From the NCBI GenBank assembly GCA_903952805.1, contig CAJBHN010000119.1:1-5555 (forward strand): a stretch of DNA of 5,555 nucleotides, written 5' to 3'. Both the position numbers and the translations under genes were made by a program. Below the pieces are notes generated by a model, which saw only the letters and a list, made by a program, of their open reading frames with translations, did not search any database and was not told the DNA's origin. Numbering within the stretch: position 1 is the first letter of the stretch; each line of letters opens with the position of its first letter. Shown in pieces: positions 1 to 5,312 of the stretch. Origin of the DNA: an uncultured Myxococcales bacterium. GTDB taxonomy: Bacteria > Myxococcota > UBA727 > VGSZ01.

Positions 1-110
1 ACGTCGTCACGCTGCCGGCCCGCTCGGACAACTCCGACGAGCGTCTGGCCCCGCGCCTGGAGGAAGTCCTGCGCAAGCCCGTGGTGGTCCCTGCCGCCGA
101 GGCCGCCTGA
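1..110 (+). CDS. C-terminal end of an upstream protein, possibly the partner ArsA/Get3-like ATPase subunit
   Basis: An open frame enters from the left edge (first full codon at 3) and ends with TGA at 108-110, leaving 35 visible residues: VVTLPARSDNSDERLAPRLE, then a short charged helix-like stretch and an Ala/Pro-rich tail. Third codon positions are almost all G or C, as in the genes downstream. No domain motif is visible. The stop lies 65 bases before the ATG of the ATPase gene, so the two could be cotranscribed. In actinobacteria and several myxobacteria, ATPases of the downstream type are encoded directly after a sister ATPase that keeps the signature lysine. By position this fragment could be that sister's C-terminus, but this is inference from gene order, not from recognised sequence. 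Confidence 0.6.
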   Translation, partial: VVTLPARSDNSDERLAPRLEEVLRKPVVVPAAEAA

Positions 111-144
111 GCCGTTTGCCCCGACCCCCGATTCCCGCACCTGT

Positions 145-156
145 GACGACGACGAC
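145..156 (+). repeat. Four-unit GAC trinucleotide run
   Basis: GAC is repeated four times just upstream of the ATPase ATG. If translation began at TTG 116 or GTG 143, the run would encode consecutive threonines (read as ACG). It looks like untranslated leader. Such a run could vary in copy number, but four units is short and no function is implied. Confidence 0.5.
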
Positions 157-175
157 GAAACCGAGAGCACCAGGC

Positions 176-1315
176 ATGAGCACCGCTGCGGAACATGTGA
201 AGAAGCTCGTCACCGAGAGCAAGTTGGTGGTGTGCGTGGGCTCCGGCGGCGTCGGTAAGACGACGACGGCGGCGGCCCTGGCCATCGCCGCGGCCCGCAG
301 TGGCCGCAAAGCCGCCGTCTTGACCATCGACCCGGCCAAGCGACTGGCGCAAGCCCTGGGCGTCGAGGCCATGGGCAATATCCCGCGCACGCTGACGCCG
401 GAGTTGACGGCGCCCGGCAGCGTCGACGCCATGATGCTGGAGGCCAGCGCCGCCCTCGACGACTTCGTGCAGCGCCTGGTGCCCGACGCCGACCGCCGCG
501 AGCGTTTGTTCCAAAATCGCCTGTATCAGGTCATCGCCCGCCACCTTGGTGGCACCCACGAATACATGGCCGTCGAGCGCTTGCACGCGTTGGTGGAGGA
601 GAGCGGCTACGACGTCGTCATCCTGGACACGCCACCGACGGTGAACGCGTTGGATTTTCTGGATGCCCCCAATCGGCTGGCGGGATTCTTCTCGGAGAAG
701 ATCACGCGCTTCTTCGTGAAGCAGGGCGAGGACAAGAAGAAGGGTTTCATCGACAAGCTGCGCGACCGCGCCGGCGACCTCGCCATGGGCGTGCTCGGCA
801 AGGCCCTGGGCGAAGGCTTCGTCGAGGAACTCGCCGACTTCTCGACCGCGTTTCAGGGATTGTTTGTCGCCATTCACGACCGCGCCGTCGCCGCCGACAA
901 GATCTTGCGGGCGCCCACGACGTCGTTTCTGATTGTGTCTGCCGCCGACCCCGTGCGCACCGCCGAAGCCGAGGCGTTCCTGCAGACGCTGGACCGTCTG
1001 GGCATCCACCCTCGGGCCATCATCGCCAACCGGGTGCACATCGACCGCGGCGACATCGACGTCGACATTGCCTCGGTCATGGAGGCGCTGGTCCCGGTTG
1101 GCCTGGGCGCCGAAGCCGCCGACGCCTTCGAGGCCATCTCGACCGGCCAGCGCCAGTTGAAGGCGGTTCGTCAGCGTGATCGACGTGGACTTGCGCACCT
1201 GGAGCGCCTGGTGGGCAAGCAGCGGGTCATGGTCGTGGGCGAACTCGATCAGGAGGTGCAGGACCGTGCCGCCGTCGAGCACTTCCTCGCCGTCCTTGGC
1301 CTTGCGCGCGCCTGA
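176..1315 (+). CDS. ArsA/Get3-family P-loop ATPase, B-type subunit (BagB/Rv3680-like)
   Basis: The product has 379 residues and is a cytoplasmic ATPase of the SIMIBI class, the family of arsenite-pump ATPase ArsA and tail-anchored-protein chaperone Get3. Motifs in order: P-loop GSGGVGKTT at 22-30; switch I with TIDPAKRLAQALG from 50 (Asp52); the family motif GGTHEYMAVERL near 125-136; switch II LDTPPTVNALDFLDAP from 150 (Asp151); a Lys-rich variable helical segment at about 171-230, where Get3 proteins bind clients; SAADPVRTAEAEAF from 255; and the base-contacting ANR around Asn285. The signature lysine of the deviant Walker A motif is Ser23 here. That matches the B member of paired bacterial systems such as mycobacterial Rv3679/Rv3680 (BagA/BagB), and the length fits that subunit. 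ATG 176 is chosen because GAGAG at 163-167 lies 8 bases upstream; TTG 116 or GTG 143 would only add a Pro/Thr-rich tail before the first beta strand. No ArsB pump or arsenic gene is seen, so an arsenic role is unlikely. The client is unknown. Confidence 0.93.
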   Translation: MSTAAEHVKKLVTESKLVVCVGSGGVGKTTTAAALAIAAARSGRKAAVLTIDPAKRLAQALGVEAMGNIPRTLTPELTAPGSVDAMMLEASAALDDFVQRLVPDADRRERLFQNRLYQVIARHLGGTHEYMAVERLHALVEESGYDVVILDTPPTVNALDFLDAPNRLAGFFSEKITRFFVKQGEDKKKGFIDKLRDRAGDLAMGVLGKALGEGFVEELADFSTAFQGLFVAIHDRAVAADKILRAPTTSFLIVSAADPVRTAEAEAFLQTLDRLGIHPRAIIANRVHIDRGDIDVDIASVMEALVPVGLGAEAADAFEAISTGQRQLKAVRQRDRRGLAHLERLVGKQRVMVVGELDQEVQDRAAVEHFLAVLGLARA

Positions 1316-1328
1316 GTCGGGGCCGTCA

Positions 1329-1344
1329 ACGCCGCCACCGGCGT
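1329..1344 (+). terminator. Weak hairpin just after the ATPase gene
   Basis: ACGCCG (1329-1334) and CGGCGT (1339-1344) form a perfect 6-bp stem around the loop CCAC, starting 14 bases after the ATPase stop at 1315. It has no T-tract (GTTGCC follows), so it is at most an inefficient or Rho-assisted terminator. The position is right, but six-base GC-rich stems are common by chance in DNA of this composition. Confidence 0.25.
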
Positions 1345-1364
1345 GTTGCCTGCCGCCGAGGTCA

Positions 1365-1370
1365 TACAAT
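1365..1370 (+). promoter_or_regulatory. Possible sigma-70 type -10 element upstream of the ceramidase-like gene
   Basis: TACAAT matches the -10 consensus TATAAT at five of six positions and stands out in an otherwise GC-rich gap. Transcription would begin near 1377, giving a leader of about 77 bases before ATG 1454. No good -35 lies at 16-18 bases; TTGCCT at 1346-1351 is only 13 bases away, which is too close. The element is therefore a suggestion that the lipoprotein gene has its own promoter, not a demonstrated one. Confidence 0.25.
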
Positions 1371-1453
1371 GTGGGTGCGACGACTACCATGCGGTCGTCG
1401 CGCGCTGTCGGGGCCGGTTGGCAGGGGCTGCCGGGCGCGCCACAAGCCCTCCC

Positions 1454-4165
1454 ATGAGCCAGCTGCCCTCGCTTCGTATGTCCCTTTCCCTGTGGTCGGC
1501 GTTGGTGCTGGGGGCGGTGCTGTCGTCGGGCTGCGAGGGGGCGGTGGAGCCCGATCCGTCCGCCAGCGAGTGCGTGCAAGCCGAGGGGTGCGACGTCGGC
1601 GAGGTCTGCGTCGCCGGCACCTGCACGGCGGCCCCCGAGTGCCTGGCCATCGACGACTGGCCGTTTTGTCGCGACGCGCTCAATGAGCTGCAGCCAGACC
1701 TGGGCCGCACCGCCATCTGTCAGCCTGACGAAGTCGACAGCCTGGTGGCCCATTGTCGGGTCGCCTGCGAGGTCGACGCCGACTGCGGCAGCGACTCGCT
1801 GTGCACCGACTTTGGCTCCTGTGTTGCGGGCCTCAAGCGCGCGCCGCCGGGCCTGACGCCGGGTACCCACGCCCGCTTGTTGGCCGGGGTCGGGGAGGCG
1901 GTGCTGGATGTGCCGTTGACGACGTCGTTGGGCGGCTTGAGTTCACGGGCCGGTTCGGGCGATGGGGCCTGGGCCGACGGCATGGATGCCGCCGTGGGTC
2001 GCCTGGAGGGCTTGTTTGCCAAGGCGGTCTCTCTCGACGCTGGCGACGGTCGCCTGCTGTTGATTCGCCTGCCGATCATCTTTCCCACTGGCGCCATGAC
2101 CGAGGCCATCGCCGCCCGCCTGCAAGAGGCGACCGGCGAAGACTGGCGCGACGCCCTCACCGTCACCGGCACCCACACCCATTCGGGGCCCGCGCGCTTC
2201 TTGCCGTTGCTCGGCGACAGCGAAGCGGTGCTTGGGCCCTTTGGCATTGGCACCTTTCGCCAGGAGATCTTCGACCGCGTCGTGGCGTCGTCAGTGACCG
2301 CAGCCTTGGCGGCCATCGAGGCCCAACAGCCGGCGCGTTTGGGCTGGACCATCGTGGAGTCCTTCGACACCGACGACGCCATCGCCCAGGACCGTCGCTC
2401 GGAGAGCCCGCAATTTGACGACAATCGCGCGTTGGTGTTGCGGGTTGACGACGACGCCGGCGCGCCGCTGTTTGTGCTGACGGGCTTTGGCGTGCACCCC
2501 ACCGACAACGGCTCCAATTGGGCGACCAACGAAATCTGCGGTGGCGTCGAGCGAGCGCTGGAGGCGGCCCTCTTCCCCATCGCCAACCGCGTGGTGCCCG
2601 TGCTCTTCGTCAACGGCGCCGGCGGCAGCATGTCACCGGCGGCGGGTGGTCGGGGCTTCGCGGTGCCCCACGGCGCCGACTACACCGGTGCGGTCTTCGC
2701 ACAGCGCGTGCTGCCGGCGTTGTTGGCGTTGACGACGACGGCCGATGTGCCGGTGAAGGCCCGCGCCCACCGCTTCGCCATCACCACCAGGTCAATCGGC
2801 TATGAACCCGGCGAATGGTTCAATCCCGGCGCTCCCCCCTTTGGTGGCGAGGTCACCTACGGCGGCCTGAACTGTTTCCGTGGTGTCGCCGACGACGGCG
2901 AGGTGCCGTTTTCGGCCCACCTCGACCGGCCCGAGATGTCGTGCGGCATCTCGTTTCACACGTTCTTGTTCAACCATCCGCCGTCGGTGTTTCAGCGCAC
3001 GCAGGTCAACGCCATCGACGTCGCCGGCCTCGCGATGCTGACGTTGCCGGGTGAACTGACGATGGAGTTGCAGTGGGGCATTGCCGCTGAATTGCAGCGG
3101 AGCGCCGGCATCGATCCGTTGTCGTTTTTTTCCCTCGGCTACAGCAACGACCACTTGATGTACCTGCTGCCGACGTCGTTGGATGAAGACGCGCCGCCGT
3201 GGCCCGGCTACGACGGTCCCGCCCCCAGCACATTTCCGCCCTTTGCCTTCTCCCCCATGCGCGGTGGCTTCGAGGCCGACACCTCGATCTTTGGCGACCG
3301 CTTCGGCGACACCGTCATCGCCGAGAGCATGCTCGCCTGGCAGCGTCTGCAAGACGCCACGCCGTCGTCGGCCGAGATCGCCCCGCCGGTGTACTCGACC
3401 GACATCAAGGCCCCCATCGCCGTGCTCGACACCCCGGCGGATCGAACCGGCGTGGTGCTGGCGGCGATGCCGGCCACGGTGGCGCGGCGCACGCCCGTGT
3501 CGTTCTCGTTCGTCGGCGGCGACGTCGCCGTCGAGGGGCAGGGACCGCGCGTGACCGTCGTCGACGCCAGAGGCAGTCCGGTATTGCTGCCATCGGGGCG
3601 ACCATTTTCGACGGAGCACGCGGTGTTCCCGCTGCGTGTCGAGCGCATCAGCGGCGAATGGCATTGGACGGCGACGTTGGAGGTGCCGACGTCGTTTGCC
3701 GCCGGCAGCTACGCGTTGCTGGTCGAGGGTCGCGTCCAGCGCGATGGCGCCGTCATACCGTGGAGTCTGACGTCGTCGTCGTTCACGGTGACGCCGGGCG
3801 CCTTGACCGTCAGTGCCCAGCGCGATGGCCCAGACCTCGTCGTCCGCGTCAGCCTCACCACCGACGTCCCCACGCTCGAAAACGAGCGCATCACGGGACG
3901 CCTGTTGTTGGTGGACCATCGCGTGCCGAGCGGTCGCCTGGCGCCGCTGGCCAGCGGCACGTTGCTGCCCGCCGGTGTCGTGGTGCGACCCGCCCTCGGC
4001 GGCCCCGACCTCGTTGGCGGCAGCGTTGATGAAGTCGTCATCGACGGCGACCCCGCCACCGTCGTGCGGGTGGCGAACGTCGGCGACGGCGCTGTCACAG
4101 TCTCTGTCACCGACGCCTTCGGCAACGTCGGCAGTGTCGACGTCGACGCCGTCGTCATTCCCTGA
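1454..4165 (+). CDS. Neutral/alkaline ceramidase-like lipoprotein with Cys-rich N-terminal modules
   Basis: The product has 903 residues and is predicted to hydrolyse the N-acyl bond of ceramide or a related lipid outside the cytoplasm. Residues 1-26 are a signal peptide ending LSSG before Cys27, a lipobox-like site; Glu28 would allow outer-membrane sorting. Residues 40-57 and 105-123 are two modules with C-x5-C-x5-C-x4/5-C spacing, and 12 cysteines lie between 40 and 123. The catalytic domain spans about 140-625, opening with AGVGEAVLDVP and LGGLSSR. It carries TGTHTHSGPA with His241/His243, GFGVHPT with His348, NGAGGSMSP with Ser394, LPGELTM with Glu534 and NDHLMY with Tyr570. In Pseudomonas aeruginosa ceramidase the zinc ligands are His97, His204, Glu411 and Tyr448 and the nucleophile is Ser274; the His-His distance of 107 is identical here and the Ser-Glu and Glu-Tyr distances agree within 3 residues. 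Residues about 650-780 resemble the family's Ig-like C-terminal domain, and 782-903 form a further beta-rich domain. ATG 1454 (or 1478) gives a sensible signal peptide; GTG 1343 does not. No strong ribosome-binding site is seen. The substrate is inferred from family membership. Confidence 0.9.
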   Translation: MSQLPSLRMSLSLWSALVLGAVLSSGCEGAVEPDPSASECVQAEGCDVGEVCVAGTCTAAPECLAIDDWPFCRDALNELQPDLGRTAICQPDEVDSLVAHCRVACEVDADCGSDSLCTDFGSCVAGLKRAPPGLTPGTHARLLAGVGEAVLDVPLTTSLGGLSSRAGSGDGAWADGMDAAVGRLEGLFAKAVSLDAGDGRLLLIRLPIIFPTGAMTEAIAARLQEATGEDWRDALTVTGTHTHSGPARFLPLLGDSEAVLGPFGIGTFRQEIFDRVVASSVTAALAAIEAQQPARLGWTIVESFDTDDAIAQDRRSESPQFDDNRALVLRVDDDAGAPLFVLTGFGVHPTDNGSNWATNEICGGVERALEAALFPIANRVVPVLFVNGAGGSMSPAAGGRGFAVPHGADYTGAVFAQRVLPALLALTTTADVPVKARAHRFAITTRSIGYEPGEWFNPGAPPFGGEVTYGGLNCFRGVADDGEVPFSAHLDRPEMSCGISFHTFLFNHPPSVFQRTQVNAIDVAGLAMLTLPGELTMELQWGIAAELQRSAGIDPLSFFSLGYSNDHLMYLLPTSLDEDAPPWPGYDGPAPSTFPPFAFSPMRGGFEADTSIFGDRFGDTVIAESMLAWQRLQDATPSSAEIAPPVYSTDIKAPIAVLDTPADRTGVVLAAMPATVARRTPVSFSFVGGDVAVEGQGPRVTVVDARGSPVLLPSGRPFSTEHAVFPLRVERISGEWHWTATLEVPTSFAAGSYALLVEGRVQRDGAVIPWSLTSSSFTVTPGALTVSAQRDGPDLVVRVSLTTDVPTLENERITGRLLLVDHRVPSGRLAPLASGTLLPAGVVVRPALGGPDLVGGSVDEVVIDGDPATVVRVANVGDGAVTVSVTDAFGNVGSVDVDAVVIP

Positions 4166-4188
4166 CGAGCTGGCCCGGGCGGCGTCAG
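4162..4188 (+). terminator. Hairpin overlapping the stop codon of the ceramidase-like gene
   Basis: CTGACG (4162-4167) pairs perfectly with CGTCAG (4183-4188), enclosing 15 bases that contain the palindrome GCCCGGGC (4173-4180). The TGA stop at 4163-4165 lies inside the left arm. No T-tract follows, so Rho-independent termination is doubtful. It could instead stabilise the mRNA 3' end. Confidence 0.3.
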
Positions 4189-4242
4189 TCGAGGTGGCCG
4201 CGGTCATCAGGCGCCGTGGCGTTGGCGCTCACCGTCTCGAAT

Positions 4243-4270
4243 TCGACATCACCCGCTCCCACGACATACA
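4243..4270 (+). promoter_or_regulatory. Weak promoter-like pair upstream of the glycine-zipper gene
   Basis: TCGACA (4243-4248, five of six to TTGACA) is followed after 16 bases by CATACA (4265-4270, a poor -10). Initiation would fall near 4277, almost at ATG 4279, so the transcript would be nearly leaderless. That would agree with the absence of a ribosome-binding site there, but the -10 match is weak. Confidence 0.15.
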
Positions 4271-4278
4271 CGCCAGAC

Positions 4279-4944
4279 ATGATCCTGCTCAGCCTTTTCC
4301 TTCTCGCTCAAACTCCCAATGTCGCTGCTGCTCATGACAGCCCGCCAGCGACGACCGCTGCCGACGCGTCGTCTGCCGTCGTGGACACGCCGCCAGTCCC
4401 AGCGGCGTCGCAGCCAGCGACGACGGCAGCGGCGCCAAAACCCGACGCTGTCGATCCCGTCGCCGTGAAGAAAGCGCGGGCCGACAAGGCCAAGCAGGTC
4501 GCCGGTGGCGTCGCCGTTGCCAACGCCGTGTCGTTTCCGGTGTTGCTGACCGGTGGTGTCATCGCCAGCATGATCCTCCTGCCCATCTCACCCTTGCTGG
4601 GCGTGGCGGCGTTGGCCATTCCCGTCGTCGGCGTGCCGCTCGTGGTTGGCGTCACGGCCTTCCTTCTGGTCGACGCCGATGACATCGGCACCGTGCTGGT
4701 TGGCACCGGCGCTGGCCACTACGCGGGTCTCGTCGTTGGCACCATCGGTGGCGCTCTGGTTGGCTTGGCGAGCGGCGCACTGCTGGTCTTTCCCTCCTTC
4801 AACGACTCCGGCTTTGCCGGGGCGGTGGGTGTGGTGGTGACGATTTCCACCGCTGCGCTGGGAGGCGTGGTCGGCGCCGGCGTTGGTGGCACCATCGGCT
4901 CGGCGATGGGCGCGTCGGTCGCCATCACCAACTTTTCCGAGTAG
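4279..4944 (+). CDS. Exported/membrane protein of unknown function with two long glycine zippers
   Basis: The product has 221 residues and I do not recognise the family. Residues 1-18 are hydrophobic and end in AAA before HD, resembling a signal peptide, though without the usual basic residue near the start. Residues 20-60 are an Ala/Pro/Thr-rich linker, followed by a basic patch KKARADKAK at 64-72. The remainder is strongly hydrophobic, with probable membrane segments near 75-101, 103-131, 140-171 and 179-217. Glycines recur every fourth residue at 142, 146, 150, 154, 158, 162 and 166, and again at 195, 199, 203, 207 and 211: two textbook glycine zippers, which pack helices tightly in channels, pores and 2TM lipoproteins. 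ATG 4279 is preferred to GTG 4216 because it places the signal-like segment at the N-terminus; no ribosome-binding site is visible for either. The gene starts 113 bases after the ceramidase-like gene. Third-position GC is slightly lower in the N-terminal linker. If the N-terminus is not cleaved, the basic patch would favour a cytoplasmic linker instead. Confidence 0.75.
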   Translation: MILLSLFLLAQTPNVAAAHDSPPATTAADASSAVVDTPPVPAASQPATTAAAPKPDAVDPVAVKKARADKAKQVAGGVAVANAVSFPVLLTGGVIASMILLPISPLLGVAALAIPVVGVPLVVGVTAFLLVDADDIGTVLVGTGAGHYAGLVVGTIGGALVGLASGALLVFPSFNDSGFAGAVGVVVTISTAALGGVVGAGVGGTIGSAMGASVAITNFSE

Positions 4945-5210
4945 CGCACCTCGTCTTCGTCAGCGGGGCTCGACGCGACGCGGGATGACCTCGCGGTTGC
5001 GGCAACGTCCTCGTCGCGTTCAGTCCCCCCGCCACCGCCGGTGTCGCGCGGTCCTGGTCCGTCCCGGTCATCTGGTCACCAGGTCGGGGCGGCCCGACCG
5101 CCCAAGGCTCCAAGCTTGGGTCAGTGTTGGTGTCGGACGGCCAAACTGATCCTCTTCTTCCGATGTGCGGACCAAAAGCCAGGCCCCAAACCGACAAGCA
5201 GGTCGCGACG
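4945..5210. other. Gene-poor stretch with clustered inverted repeats
   Basis: No plus-strand frame shows convincing codon bias here. The stretch begins directly after the TAG of the glycine-zipper gene. It contains an 8-bp inverted repeat, ACGCGACG (4973-4980) with CGTCGCGT (5012-5019), enclosing a small palindrome GTTGC-G-GCAAC (4996-5006). It also holds the three palindromes listed under 5072-5120. From about 5121 the sequence becomes locally less GC-rich with a pyrimidine run at 5150-5160. I recognise no tRNA, riboswitch or known small RNA. A minus-strand open frame spans the stretch and is discussed in the findings. Confidence 0.5.
5072..5120. repeat. Three adjacent palindromes / tandem hairpins (possible terminator or operator)
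   Basis: Three perfect dyads follow each other with almost no gap: CTGGT-C-ACCAG (5072-5082); GGTCGGG (5082-5088) with CCCGACC (5093-5099), a 7-bp stem around a GCGG loop; and CCCAAG (5101-5106) with CTTGGG (5115-5120), whose right half also forms the 10-base palindrome CCAAGCTTGG (5110-5119). Neither hairpin is followed by a T-tract. They could end transcription from the glycine-zipper gene 130-170 bases upstream, act on either strand, or bind a dimeric regulator of the genes after 5200. Confidence 0.45.
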
Positions 5211-5312
5211 ATGATGTCGTATGCATTGAGCGAGACGCCGGTGGCGTGCGTGGCCGGGCTCTCGATCCTGGAATTCAAGACGTCGTCCTGCGGCTCGCGG
5301 ATCGGGGCTTGA
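5211..5312 (+). CDS. Possible small ORF (33 aa) overlapping the next start in TGATG
   Basis: Reading from ATG 5211 gives a 33-residue peptide starting MMSYALSETPVACVAG and containing Cys13 and Cys27. Its TGA (5310-5312) shares one base with ATG 5312, the TGATG arrangement typical of translational coupling. AGG at 5200-5202 lies 8 bases upstream as a modest ribosome-binding site. About 29 of 33 codons end in G or C. Against it: first-position GC is lower than second-position GC, which is unusual for real genes here, and the minus strand is equally open and better biased. The frame can be extended to ATG 5163 or GTG 5124, but codon bias falls there. I recognise no family. It may be a leader peptide, a genuine small protein, or chance. 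Confidence 0.25.
   Translation: MMSYALSETPVACVAGLSILEFKTSSCGSRIGA

Noticed and set aside
116..175. TTG 116 as start of the ATPase
   Set aside because: It would add a Pro/Thr-rich 20-residue tail absent from the family fold, while ATG 176 has a GAGAG ribosome-binding site at good spacing.
176..1315. Arsenite-resistance role for the ATPase
   Set aside because: No arsB, arsC, arsR or arsD gene is visible and the protein is a single-domain, B-type family member rather than a duplicated ArsA.
1420..1432. GGCAG-GGG-CTGCC palindrome upstream of the lipoprotein, also considered as a sigma-54 element
   Set aside because: It is only a 5-bp stem, and the bases do not fit the TGGCAC-N5-TTGC pattern.
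1343..1453. GTG 1343 as start of the lipoprotein
   Set aside because: It would bury the signal peptide 37 residues inside the protein and would place the -10-like TACAAT within coding sequence.
1720..2631. Minus-strand open frame of 303 codons
   Set aside because: It is antisense to the catalytic half of the ceramidase-like gene and gives a Ser/Ala/Pro/Arg-rich product without motifs.
2792..4207. Long minus-strand open frame (471 codons) opposite the ceramidase-like gene
   Set aside because: It lies fully antisense to a gene with recognisable catalytic motifs; its Arg/His/Asp/Gly-rich, low-complexity product is typical of a shadow frame in GC-rich DNA.
4216..4278. GTG 4216 as start of the glycine-zipper protein
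   Set aside because: The added 21 residues are polar and would precede the signal-like hydrophobic segment; no ribosome-binding site supports it.
4945..5311. Known structured RNA (tRNA, 6S, tmRNA, riboswitch) in the gap
   Set aside because: No conserved core of any of these could be recognised; only local hairpins are visible.
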